A DNA stretch of 64,000 nt from Paracoccaceae bacterium. GTDB taxonomy: Bacteria > Pseudomonadota > Alphaproteobacteria > Rhodobacterales > Rhodobacteraceae. The stretch is from assembly GCA_030148005.1 (NCBI GenBank), contig JASBUI010000025.1, positions 1 through 64,000 of the forward strand, given 5' to 3'. This document shows, in pieces, positions 35,488 to 43,943 of this stretch. The translations under genes and the position numbers were made by a program. The notes under the pieces were generated by a model that was not told the DNA's origin, made no database searches, and saw only the letters and a program-made list of their open reading frames with translations. Numbering within the stretch: position 1 is the stretch's first letter; every line of letters begins with the position of its first letter.

Positions 35488-35864
35488 CGCGCGGAGGGCC
35501 GGATGGCCGCCCCTTTACGGGGGAGGAAAGTCCGGACTCCCTGAAGCAATGGTGCCGGGTAACGCCCGGGCAGGGCAACCTGACGGAAAGCGCCACAGAG
35601 AACAGACCGCCCCGGTCCGCCGGGGTAAGGGTGAAACGGTGGGGTAAAAGCCCACCGGGGGGCTGGCAACAGTCCCCGCATGGCAAGCCCCACCGGGAGC
35701 AATGCCGAATAGGGGGATCGCGCCGCGCGCCGGCAGGGTCGCTTCAGCCCAGATCCCCGGGTTGGCAGCACGAGGCCGGTGGCGACATCGGTCCCAGAGG
35801 AATGGTCATCTATGGGTGAGGCAACTCACCCGGGACAGAATCCGGCTTACAGGCCCTCCGCGCG
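35488..35864 (+). ncRNA. rnpB: RNase P RNA component
   Basis: About 377 nt. The 5' strand CGCGCGGAGGGCC pairs with the 3' strand GGCCCTCCGCGCG (P1/P2 region). The universal core GAGGAAAGTCCGGACTCC, GGGTAAGGGTGAAACGGTG-like segments, and the ACAGAATCCGGCTTACAG end are present. It is followed by a T run (GCGTTTTTC). It processes tRNA 5' ends. The exact ends are set from the terminal helix. Confidence 0.95.
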
Positions 35865-35987
35865 TTTTTCTTCATCCTTTGTGCAAAGTCCCTTGCAAGA
35901 AGGGTTGACTCAGTCGCCGACACGGGTAGAAGGCAGCCTTCAAGATGATATTCACGGGCAGTCCTTGCCCGGTGCAGGAGACGACCC

Positions 35988-36155
35988 ATGGCGAAGCCGA
36001 CCACAATCAAAATCCGCCTGAACTCGTCTGCGGGAACGGGTCATTTCTATGTGACCAAGAAAAACGCGCGGACGATGACGGAAAAGATGTCTGTTCGGAA
36101 GTACGACCCCGTCGCGCGCAAGCACGTCGAGTACAAAGAAGGCAAAATCAAGTAA
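35988..36155 (+). CDS. rpmG: 50S ribosomal protein L33
   Basis: 55 residues, the full family length: [18 protein letters not shown] at the N-terminus, then [14 protein letters not shown] and VEYKEGKIK. It lacks the zinc cysteines, so it is the C-minus type. Start ATG 35988 with GCAGGAGAC upstream; a strong terminator follows 32 bp after the stop. Confidence 0.97.
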   Translation: MAKPTTIKIRLNSSAGTGHFYVTKKNARTMTEKMSVRKYDPVARKHVEYKEGKIK

Positions 36156-36186
36156 GCCTTCCGTTCACACGGACAGTGAAGAAAAG

Positions 36187-36219
36187 CCGCGCCGGGGCGA
36201 CCCGGGCGCGGTTTTTTTT
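36187..36219 (+). terminator. rpmG terminator
   Basis: CCGCGCC and GGCGCGG arms with an inner GGG/CCC pair, followed by eight T. Classic Rho-independent terminator. Confidence 0.95.
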
Positions 36220-36328
36220 GCTGGTAGCCATCAAAGAGGGAGAAGTCCGACAGAATCAGCGCAAAAGAACTTGTATCCCGAGAAATGGGAACAAATCGAA
36301 CATTTCCCTTTCCAAGAGAACACGAGCT

Positions 36329-36637
36329 ATGGAACACATTTTAGCCTTGGGGTTTGGAGTGCCAGCTCTTACCGCATTTACATTCATTATCGCAGGTCGT
36401 TCGATCTCGATTCCGCAGTCCGTTTTTGTTGTGGTTGGATCAATACTTGTTTTTTTGGGCTTTGCTCTTGGACGTCTGGCGGCCTTGTTTCGCGGGGCGT
36501 TGATACCGGGTGAGTATTCGGGATGGCCCACGTCAGCCATATTGCTGGATCAGCTTTATATCAGCGGAGCGGTTGGTGGCGGAGCCATACTTTTCGGCTC
36601 CTTACTCATTTTATTTCGAAAAAGACTGTCGAGCTGA
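36329..36637 (+). CDS. small membrane protein of unknown function
   Basis: 102 residues with three predicted transmembrane segments (about 5-24, 31-50 and 77-97) and a short polar loop GEYSGWPTS between the second and third. It is AT-richer than its neighbours and has a weak ribosome binding site. It sits exactly in the stretch where codon use changes, between rpmG and guanine deaminase. I recognise no family; the protein may be real because the hydrophobic pattern is clean. Confidence 0.5.
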   Translation: MEHILALGFGVPALTAFTFIIAGRSISIPQSVFVVVGSILVFLGFALGRLAALFRGALIPGEYSGWPTSAILLDQLYISGAVGGGAILFGSLLILFRKRLSS

Positions 36638-36667
36638 GCAAGTCAAAATCCTTTTGCAAGCCACATG

Positions 36668-37951
36668 TCAGCCTTTTCTCTCCCCCATCACCCAAACCCC
36701 AGTCACCGCCCGGTCATCGCCCATCATGATCGTCGGGAACACCGCCTCCCAGATATTCGCTGCCTGTGTGCTGCGTTGGGCGATGGCGGGGGTTGATCCC
36801 AGATCGAGCGTGATGAAATCCGCTTCAGAGCCCGGGGCCAGCGTCCCCACCCGGTCTGCGATCTGCAAGGACCGGGCAGAGCCTTCAGTCGCCAGCCACA
36901 GCAAGGCCGATGGGTGCAGCGCCACGCCGCGCAGTTGCGCCACCTCGTAGGCCGCCGCCATCGTGCGCAGCATCGAAAAGGAAGAGCCGCCGCCGGTGTC
37001 GGTGGCAAGTCCCACCCTTTGGCCAGCCGCAATCAGACCGGCCATGTCAAAGATGCCAGAGCCTATGAAGGTGTTGGAGGTCGGGCAATGCACCAAACCT
37101 GCGCCTGCCTCGCGCAGCCGATCCTTTTCGCGCGCCTCCAGATAGATGGCATGGCCGTAAACGCCGCGTGCGCCCAAAAGCCCGTGTGTCTCATAGGTAT
37201 CAAGATAGTCGCGCGCCTGCGGGTAAAGTGATTTGACCCATGCCACTTCATCCGTCTGCTCACTTAGGTGGGTCTGCATCAGGCAATCGGGATGCTCGGC
37301 CCAAAGCGCGCCCATTGCCTCAAGCTGCTCTGCGGTGGATGTGGGCGAAAAGCGCGGCGTGATGGCGTATCGCGCGCGCCCTTTTTCGTGCCAGCGCTGC
37401 AACAACGCCTTGCTGTCATCATAGGCCGAGGCCGGTGTATCCATAAGCCCTTCGGGGGCGTTGCGATCCATGCAGGTTTTGCCGGCAATCGCGGCCATTC
37501 CACGCTTTTCGGCGGCGTCAAAGAAGGCGTCGACGCTGGCGGGGTGGATCGTGCAATAACTTGCGACGGTCGTTGTGCCGTTTGCCAGAACAAGGTCAAG
37601 GTAGGTATCGGCGGTGGCGCGGGCATAGCTTGGATCGCCAAAGCGCATTTCTTCGGGGAAGGTATAGCTGTTTAGCCAATCGATCAGCCGCTTGCCCCAA
37701 CTGGCAATGATCGCCGTCTGCGGATAGTGAACATGGGCATCGACAAAACCGGCCATGATAAGCTTGTCACCATAATCGGTGCGATCGGCACGTGGGTAAC
37801 GCGCGATCAGATCGCTTGCTGTTCCGGTGGCGGCAATGCGGCCGCCGTCGATCAGAACAGCGCCATGGGACTGATGCTTTGCCGCCTCATCGTGCGGCGT
37901 TTCAAAGGGGTCGGCACCAAACCCAAGCGTCTGGCCAAGTAGCAGTTGCAT
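36668..37951 (-). CDS. guaD: guanine deaminase
   Basis: 427 residues, amidohydrolase superfamily. Motifs FVDAHVHYPQTAIIASWGKRL, CMDRNAPEG, QTHLSEQTDEV and GLATDTGGGSSFSML are those of guanine deaminase, which makes xanthine from guanine. It is convergent with the small membrane protein. Its leucine codons are of the right-hand style (many CTT, no CTC noticed). Confidence 0.93.
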   Translation of the reverse strand: MQLLLGQTLGFGADPFETPHDEAAKHQSHGAVLIDGGRIAATGTASDLIARYPRADRTDYGDKLIMAGFVDAHVHYPQTAIIASWGKRLIDWLNSYTFPEEMRFGDPSYARATADTYLDLVLANGTTTVASYCTIHPASVDAFFDAAEKRGMAAIAGKTCMDRNAPEGLMDTPASAYDDSKALLQRWHEKGRARYAITPRFSPTSTAEQLEAMGALWAEHPDCLMQTHLSEQTDEVAWVKSLYPQARDYLDTYETHGLLGARGVYGHAIYLEAREKDRLREAGAGLVHCPTSNTFIGSGIFDMAGLIAAGQRVGLATDTGGGSSFSMLRTMAAAYEVAQLRGVALHPSALLWLATEGSARSLQIADRVGTLAPGSEADFITLDLGSTPAIAQRSTQAANIWEAVFPTIMMGDDRAVTGVWVMGERKG

Positions 37952-38074
37952 ATCGCTCTCACTGATTGAACAACGACAGACTTAAAGCCGTAGCTTGCCG
38001 AGGTAAATCGCCAATCCCTCTTGTTGGCCTGCCACTGCGGCGGCTAATGTGCCGTGAATAGATTGGGGCGCAGT

Positions 38075-39457
38075 ATGAGTGAACAAGGCGAGGAGAACGA
38101 GGCACGCGAAGACAACGCTTATGCGTTGGACGGGCGGATCGTTGACGAAATTGTCGAAGTGGCCGAGGCGGGCGATGCCGCTGCGCTTGATGCGCTGCTT
38201 GAACCCTTGCACGTCGCCGACATCGCCGACCTTCTTGAACAGATCGGCAGCGCCGAACGAAAGGCCATCCTGACCCTCTGGGGCGGGAACATCGATGGCG
38301 AGGTTCTGTCGGAACTTGATGAGGGTATCCGCGAAGAGGTACTTGCTAGCATCACGCCGGCCGATCTGGCCGAAGCGCTTAGCGAGCTGGACAGTGACGA
38401 TGTCGTCGATCTGGTCGAGGACATGGACGAGCCGCAGCAAGAGGCGGTTCTTGGCGCACTTCAGGACGCCGACCGGGTTGCCGTCGAACAGGCGCTTTCC
38501 TATCCCGAAGAAAGTGCCGGCCGTCTTATGCAGCGCGAGGTCGTCATGGCCCCCGAGCATTGGACCGTGGGTGAGGCGATCGACTTCTTGCGCGGCTCGG
38601 ACGATCTTCCGGAACAGTTCTACCACATGATCCTTGTCGATCCGCGCACGCGCCCGGTTGGCTATGTCACGCTGGGCCGTCTGCTGGCGGCGCGGCGCGA
38701 AACCAAGCTTATGGATCTGACCGAGGAAAGCTTTCGCATAATCCCGGTGGATCAGGATGAGGGCGAAGTGGCTTATGCCTTTAACCAGTATCACCTGATC
38801 TCGGCCCCGGTGGTGGATGAGAACGAACGACTTGTCGGTGTGATCACAATTGATGACGCCATGGCCGTTCTTGATGAAGAACTGGAAGAGGACATCCTGC
38901 GCCTTGCCGGTGTGGGCGAGGGATCACTGACCGACCGGGTCATTGAAACCGTGCGCGGGCGTTTCCCTTGGCTTGCGGTCAACCTTGTGACGGCAATTCT
39001 GGCCTCGCTCGTCATTGCGCAGTTCGAGGCGACAATCACGAAGTTCGTGGCCTTGGCCGTGCTGATGCCGATTGTCGCTTCAATGGGCGGCAACGCCGGA
39101 ACACAGTCGCTGACAGTTGCCGTCCGGGCCATCGCAACCAAGGACCTTACCGGGTCGAACGTCTGGCGGGTTATCCGCCGCGAGGCGCTTGTGGGGCTGG
39201 TCAACGGTTTGATTTTCGCCGTGGTGATGGGAATTGTCGGCCTGCTTTGGTTTGGAATTCCGATGCTGGGTGTCGTCATCGCGGTGGCGATGGTGGTCAA
39301 TCTTGTCGTGGCCGGATTGGCCGGGGTGATGATCCCGATTTGGCTGGAACGCTGGGGCGTTGACCCGGCGCTTGCCTCGGGCGCTTTTGTGACAACGGTC
39401 ACGGATGTAGTTGGTTTCTTTGCCTTTCTTGGGCTTGCTGCTTCGGTTCTCTTGTGA
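38075..39457 (+). CDS. mgtE: MgtE magnesium transporter
   Basis: 460 residues: N-terminal helical MgtE_N domain (about 25-125), two CBS domains (about 130-250) and a C-terminal pore of five helices with PIVASMGGNAGTQSL, the ion-selectivity motif. Imports Mg2+ under control of cytosolic Mg2+ binding. Start ATG 38075. The stop overlaps the GTG start of the next gene. By hand count the first 930 bases use 19 CTT and two CTC for leucine. Confidence 0.95.
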   Translation: MSEQGEENEAREDNAYALDGRIVDEIVEVAEAGDAAALDALLEPLHVADIADLLEQIGSAERKAILTLWGGNIDGEVLSELDEGIREEVLASITPADLAEALSELDSDDVVDLVEDMDEPQQEAVLGALQDADRVAVEQALSYPEESAGRLMQREVVMAPEHWTVGEAIDFLRGSDDLPEQFYHMILVDPRTRPVGYVTLGRLLAARRETKLMDLTEESFRIIPVDQDEGEVAYAFNQYHLISAPVVDENERLVGVITIDDAMAVLDEELEEDILRLAGVGEGSLTDRVIETVRGRFPWLAVNLVTAILASLVIAQFEATITKFVALAVLMPIVASMGGNAGTQSLTVAVRAIATKDLTGSNVWRVIRREALVGLVNGLIFAVVMGIVGLLWFGIPMLGVVIAVAMVVNLVVAGLAGVMIPIWLERWGVDPALASGAFVTTVTDVVGFFAFLGLAASVLL

Positions 39458-40008
39458 ATCTGACCGAAAGAAAAGCTGCGGCCCGCAAGGCCGCCTTTGC
39501 CCGGCGCGAAGCTGCATTCAGCGCAGGTCACCCCGCCGCTGCGGCCCAGCTTTCGGCGGTTCTGGCGGGGTATCGCGGGGCGCCCCTTGCCGGGTACATG
39601 CCAATGCGCACCGAAATTGATCCGCTGGCGGCGATGTCCGAAGCCGCCGCGCATGGGCCGGTTTGCGTGCCCGTGATCGTGGCGCGCGGGCATCCCCTGA
39701 AATTCGCAATGTGGGAGCCGGGCACAGAGATGGTCGAGGGGCAGTTTGGCGCGCGCATCCCGCGCGATACAAAGTGGCTAGAACCCGAGATCCTGATCGT
39801 TCCGCTTGTGGCCTTTGACAGAACCGGCGGGCGCCTTGGCTATGGCGGCGGCTTTTACGACCGGACGATCGAAAAGCTGCGCCAGCAACGCCCAACCCTG
39901 GCCATCGGGTTTGCATTTGGCGCGCAGGAAGACACCGATCTGCCGCTGGAGGACACCGATCAGCCGCTGGACATGATCATCACCGAAAGCGATGTGATCA
40001 CATTCTGA
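39454..40008 (+). CDS. 5-formyltetrahydrofolate cyclo-ligase
   Basis: 184 residues, starting at GTG 39454 in a GTGA overlap with the mgtE stop. Motifs ARKAAFARRE (ATP/phosphate contact), YMPMRTEIDPLAAM and the GGRLGYGGGFYDRTI signature. Makes 5,10-methenyl-THF from 5-formyl-THF with ATP. YgfA/MTHFS family. Confidence 0.93.
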   Translation: MNLTERKAAARKAAFARREAAFSAGHPAAAAQLSAVLAGYRGAPLAGYMPMRTEIDPLAAMSEAAAHGPVCVPVIVARGHPLKFAMWEPGTEMVEGQFGARIPRDTKWLEPEILIVPLVAFDRTGGRLGYGGGFYDRTIEKLRQQRPTLAIGFAFGAQEDTDLPLEDTDQPLDMIITESDVITF

Positions 40009-40100
40009 AACACCCCGCCGCGTCCTTGGCAAAGCACAATCGGGCCCCAGCCTTGCATCTGATGCTTGCCCTTTGAGCCGGGCGCGCCTAGGCATCTGGC

Positions 40101-40913
40101 ATGAGAATTCTATTTTTAGGCGATGTTGTAGGACGTTCCGGGCGCGCGGCGATCACCGGGCGTCTGGCTGCGCTCAAAGCTGAGTGGCGGATCGATTTTG
40201 CGGTCGTCAACGGTGAGAATGCAACCTCGGGTGCTGGGCTGTCGGGGGCGCATGCCAAGACGCTGCTTGAGGCGGGGGCCGACTGTGTGACGCTTGGCGA
40301 TCATGCCTTCGATCAAAAGGACATGGTTCAGTTTATCGAACAGGAACCACGGGTTCTGCGGCCGCTCAACTTTGCCAAGAACGCCCCCGGGCGGGGCTTT
40401 CGTGTCTTCAACGTCCCCGGCGGGCGCAAGATACTGGTGACGCAAGTTCTGGGGCAGGTCTTTATGAAGCGGCCCTTCGATGATCCCTTTTCTGCCATTG
40501 AAACGGTTCTGAAGGCGCACCCACTGGGCGGTCTGGTTCAGGCCTCACTTGTCGATGTCCATTGCGAGGCAACTTCAGAGAAGATGGCGATGGGCCATTG
40601 GTGCGATGGGCGCGCCTCGGTCGTTGTGGGCACCCATACACATGTGCCGACCGCCGATGCGATGATCCTGGAAAAAGGTAGCGCGTATCAGTCGGATGCG
40701 GGCATGTGCGGTGACTACCGGTCAGTGATTGGCATGGAAAAGTCCGAACCCATGCGCCGCTTTATCACCGGAATGCCCAAGGGGCGCTTTACCCCGGCCA
40801 ATGGCGTGGCCACGCTTTCGGGTCTTTTTGTTGAAACCGACGACCGCACGGGCCTTGCCAAACGGGTCGCGATGGTGCGCCAGGACGGTTTGCTAGAGGC
40901 CGCCGCGCCGTGA
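40101..40913 (+). CDS. YmdB-type metallophosphoesterase (TIGR00282)
   Basis: 270 residues, calcineurin-like fold. RILFLGDVVGRSGRAAI, VVNGENATSGAG, TLGDHAFDQ, DVHCEATSEK and VVGTHTHVPTAD carry the dinuclear metal ligands. The Bacillus homologue YmdB is a cyclic-nucleotide phosphodiesterase. Start ATG 40101. It follows the cyclo-ligase by 92 bp and overlaps the next gene by 4 bp (GTGA). Confidence 0.92.
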   Translation: MRILFLGDVVGRSGRAAITGRLAALKAEWRIDFAVVNGENATSGAGLSGAHAKTLLEAGADCVTLGDHAFDQKDMVQFIEQEPRVLRPLNFAKNAPGRGFRVFNVPGGRKILVTQVLGQVFMKRPFDDPFSAIETVLKAHPLGGLVQASLVDVHCEATSEKMAMGHWCDGRASVVVGTHTHVPTADAMILEKGSAYQSDAGMCGDYRSVIGMEKSEPMRRFITGMPKGRFTPANGVATLSGLFVETDDRTGLAKRVAMVRQDGLLEAAAP

Positions 40914-41833
40914 AAGCGCAGCTTTGGCCCGTTCTTGTTCTGGTGATCCTTGGCGCCGGATGGGGGCTGACACAGCCCTTGGCAAAGATCGCCGTCAGTC
41001 AGGGCCATCAACCCTTTGGGCTTATCTTCTGGCAGCTGGTGATCGGCGCTTTTGTCATGAGCGTTGTGACCTTCCTGCGGGGAAAGCGCCTGCCAACGAC
41101 ACCTGCGGCGCTGCGCCTTTATGTGATCATTGCGCTGATCGGAACGGTGCTTCCGAATTCAACCTCATATCTGGCGATCTCGCATCTGCCGTCCGGCCTG
41201 ATCTCGATCCTTTTGTCGCTCGTGCCGATGTTCGCCTTTCCCATTGCGCTTGTCCTTGCGGTGGAAACCTTTGCATGGCGGCGGCTTTTTGGGCTGATGC
41301 TTGGGATGCTTGGCGTCGTCATTCTTGTGGCGCCAGAGGCCAGCCTGCCAGAGGCGGCGATGATTGCATGGGTGCCGCTGGCGCTGATTGCGCCACTGTT
41401 TTATGGGCTTGAGGGAAATGTTGTCGCCAAATGGGGCACTTTGGGCATGGATGCGATGCAGGTTCTGGCAGGGGCGTCGATTATTGGTGCAATCCTATCC
41501 TTTCCTCTGGCAATGTTTTGGGGTCAATGGATCAACCCCTTGCAGCCATGGGGCGCGCCTGAATGGGCGCTGGTTGCGGCATCGCTGGTGCATGTGTCGG
41601 TCTATGCTGGCTATGTCTGGCTTGTCGGGCGGGCAGGGGCCGTCTTTGCGGCTCAGGTGTCTTATCTGGTAACGGGTTTCGGAGTTTTTTGGGCCATGCT
41701 GGTCTTGGGTGAACGCTATAGCAGTTATTTCTGGCTTGCCGGGATCGTCATGATCCTTGGGGTCTTTCTGGTTCAACCGCGGCGCAGGGTCAGGACGGGC
41801 CCGGCCGTTGTGCTGGAAGGTGCCAAGCCATGA
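40910..41833 (+). CDS. EamA (DMT superfamily) transporter
   Basis: 307 residues with ten transmembrane helices in two EamA repeats (GAGWGLTQPLAKIAV, LISILLSLVPMFAF and AAQVSYLVTGFGVFWAMLVLGE). GTG start in a 4-bp overlap with the phosphoesterase stop; the end overlaps the SLC13 start (ATGA). Substrate unknown. Confidence 0.9.
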   Translation: MKAQLWPVLVLVILGAGWGLTQPLAKIAVSQGHQPFGLIFWQLVIGAFVMSVVTFLRGKRLPTTPAALRLYVIIALIGTVLPNSTSYLAISHLPSGLISILLSLVPMFAFPIALVLAVETFAWRRLFGLMLGMLGVVILVAPEASLPEAAMIAWVPLALIAPLFYGLEGNVVAKWGTLGMDAMQVLAGASIIGAILSFPLAMFWGQWINPLQPWGAPEWALVAASLVHVSVYAGYVWLVGRAGAVFAAQVSYLVTGFGVFWAMLVLGERYSSYFWLAGIVMILGVFLVQPRRRVRTGPAVVLEGAKP

Positions 41834-43608
41834 TCGATCTTGGCCTGTCGCAGGATGTAAGCGCGTTTCTGACCTTGGGCATCGTCCTTGGCATGTTCAT
41901 CTTCTTTCTGCGTGAAACCTTTCCGGTCGAAGTGACGGCGCTGGCGGGCGTTGCGCTGATGCTGCTTTTGGGGCTTCTGCCCTATGACAATGCAATCGCG
42001 GTTTTGGCCAACCCGGCGCCTTGGACAATCGGCGCGATGTTCGTGGTGATGGGCGCATTGGTGCGCACCGGCGCGCTGGACTGGTTTACGCAGATCGCCG
42101 AGCGCAACGCCGAGGCGCGGCCGGTGCTGGCCGTCCTTGGCCTTTTGGGCTTTGTCGCGCTTGCCTCTGCCTTTGTTTCCAACACGCCGGTCGTTGTGGT
42201 GATGATCCCGATTTTCGTGCAACTGGCGCGCAAGTTGAACCAGCCTGCATCGAAACTGCTTATCCCGCTTTCCTATGCGGCAATTCTGGGGGGGACGCTG
42301 ACGCTGATCGGCACCTCGACGAACCTTCTTGTCGATGGTGTGGCGCGCGCCAACGGGCTTGCGGCTTTTTCGATCTTCGAAGTGACGCCGCTTGGCATCA
42401 TCCTAGTGATCTGGGGGATGATCTATTTGCGGTTCATCGCGCCGATGCTGCTTCCGGCGCGCGACAGCATGGCCACGCTTTTGTCCGACAAATCGCGCAT
42501 GAAGTTCTTTACCGAGGCGGTGATCCCCCCCGACAGCAACCTGATCGGGCGCGAAGTGACGGGCGTGCAGCTTTTCAAACGCGAAGGCGTCCGGCTGATC
42601 GACGTGGTGCGCGGTGACGCTTCTTTGCGGCGCGATCTGACCTCTGTCACCTTGCGGGTGGGCGACCGCGTTGTCCTGCGCTCGGCCGTGACCGAACTTT
42701 TATCGCTTCAGCGCAACAAGGATCTAAAGCGCGTCGATCAGGTTTCAGCGGTCGAAACATCGACCGTCGAGGTTCTGATCACGCCCGGTTGCAAGATGGT
42801 GGGCCGGTCGCTTGGCGGGCTGCGCCTTCGGCGGCGCTATGGTGTCTACCCGCTTGCGGTGCACCGGCGGAACCAGAACATCGGCCGTCAGCTTGATGAT
42901 TTGATCGTGCGCGTCGGTGACACGCTTTTGCTGGAAGGCGCGCCAGAGGATATTCAGCGCCTTGCCGCTGACATGGACCTTGTCGATGTCTCCAAGCCCT
43001 CGGGCCGGGCATTCCGGCGCAGCCACGCGCCTATCGCTCTTGCCGCCCTTGCCGCGATCGTGGCCTTGGCAGGCCTTGGCGTTGCGCCGATCTTTTTCCT
43101 GTCGGTGCTTGCGGTTGCTGCGGTTCTTGTCACGCGCTGCATCGACGCGGATGAGGCTTTTGGCTTTGTCGACGGGCGCCTTCTGACGCTCATCTTTTCG
43201 ATGCTGGCCATCGGCGCGGCGCTTGAGGCGACCGGCGCGGTTGAGCTTATCGCGGGCGCCATTGCCCCGGGTCTTGCGAGTTTGCCGCCCTTCCTGATCG
43301 TCTGGGCGGTCTATCTTTTGACCTCGGTCCTGACAGAGCTTGTGTCGAACAACGCGGTGGCGGTTGTCGTCACCCCGATTGCCATTGGCCTTGCCGGGGC
43401 GCTTGGAATTGACGCGCGCCCGCTTGTGGTTGCGGTGATGATCGCCGCCTCGGCAAGCTTTGCCACGCCCATCGGCTATCAGACCAACATGCTTGTCTAC
43501 GGTCCGGGCGGGTACAAGTTCAGCGATTTTCTGAAAGTCGGAGTGCCGCTGAACCTGTCGGTGGGTCTTCTGGCCTCGCTGATCATTCCGATGCTTTGGC
43601 CGCTCTGA
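41830..43608 (+). CDS. SLC13-family permease with two RCK_C (TrkA_C) domains
   Basis: 592 residues. Transmembrane halves (about 1-200 and 395-592) flank two cytosolic TrkA_C ligand-binding domains (about 210-370). NTPVVVVMIPIF and LTLIGTSTNLLVDG are the first substrate/sodium hairpin; the second is SNNAVAVVVTPIAIG. SLC13 proteins carry dicarboxylates or sulfate; those with RCK_C domains are often sulfate or thiosulfate-linked. ATG in an ATGA overlap. A second gene of the same size and layout lies convergent at 43944. Confidence 0.9.
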   Translation: MIDLGLSQDVSAFLTLGIVLGMFIFFLRETFPVEVTALAGVALMLLLGLLPYDNAIAVLANPAPWTIGAMFVVMGALVRTGALDWFTQIAERNAEARPVLAVLGLLGFVALASAFVSNTPVVVVMIPIFVQLARKLNQPASKLLIPLSYAAILGGTLTLIGTSTNLLVDGVARANGLAAFSIFEVTPLGIILVIWGMIYLRFIAPMLLPARDSMATLLSDKSRMKFFTEAVIPPDSNLIGREVTGVQLFKREGVRLIDVVRGDASLRRDLTSVTLRVGDRVVLRSAVTELLSLQRNKDLKRVDQVSAVETSTVEVLITPGCKMVGRSLGGLRLRRRYGVYPLAVHRRNQNIGRQLDDLIVRVGDTLLLEGAPEDIQRLAADMDLVDVSKPSGRAFRRSHAPIALAALAAIVALAGLGVAPIFFLSVLAVAAVLVTRCIDADEAFGFVDGRLLTLIFSMLAIGAALEATGAVELIAGAIAPGLASLPPFLIVWAVYLLTSVLTELVSNNAVAVVVTPIAIGLAGALGIDARPLVVAVMIAASASFATPIGYQTNMLVYGPGGYKFSDFLKVGVPLNLSVGLLASLIIPMLWPL

Positions 43609-43919
43609 TGCAAAGGATCGCCAAACCTGCCCTTGCGGCCCTGATCTTGGGCGCTTGCGCCGCGCCGCAGGTGGCAGAGCCGCCGCGCGTTGAAACCGTC
43701 ATCCTTTACCGCCAGACGGTAACCGCGCAGATGAGCGACGGCAGCATCTGTGTCGGGCAGCGCCCACAAGGCGCGCGGCTTTGGTCAGGAACCATGACAG
43801 GATGCGCCGCAGCGCCGGTATTTGCCGTGACAAGCCCGCCGCGTGCGGCCCGCCAGATCCTTGCGCCTTCGGCCAAGGCGCAGGTGATCGTCAACGGCCA
43901 AGGGTACGGGCCCGTCTGA
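43608..43919 (+). CDS. small lipoprotein
   Basis: 103 residues, ATG sharing one base with the SLC13 stop (TGATG). Lipobox LILGAC (Cys at 18). The rest is a short domain with two further cysteines (GSICVGQRP and MTGCAAAP) and VNGQGYGPV at the end. It is the last gene of the mgtE-to-SLC13 run. Function unknown. Confidence 0.75.
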   Translation: MQRIAKPALAALILGACAAPQVAEPPRVETVILYRQTVTAQMSDGSICVGQRPQGARLWSGTMTGCAAAPVFAVTSPPRAARQILAPSAKAQVIVNGQGYGPV

Positions 43920-43943
43920 CAGGGCAGGCAAAGCCCTTTGTCT

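Noticed and set aside
35372-35819. Open frames over the RNase P RNA gene
   Set aside because: The sequence is explained by conserved rnpB structure.
37952-38074. Magnesium riboswitch before mgtE
   Set aside because: The gap is short and I could not draw an M-box or ykoK-like structure.
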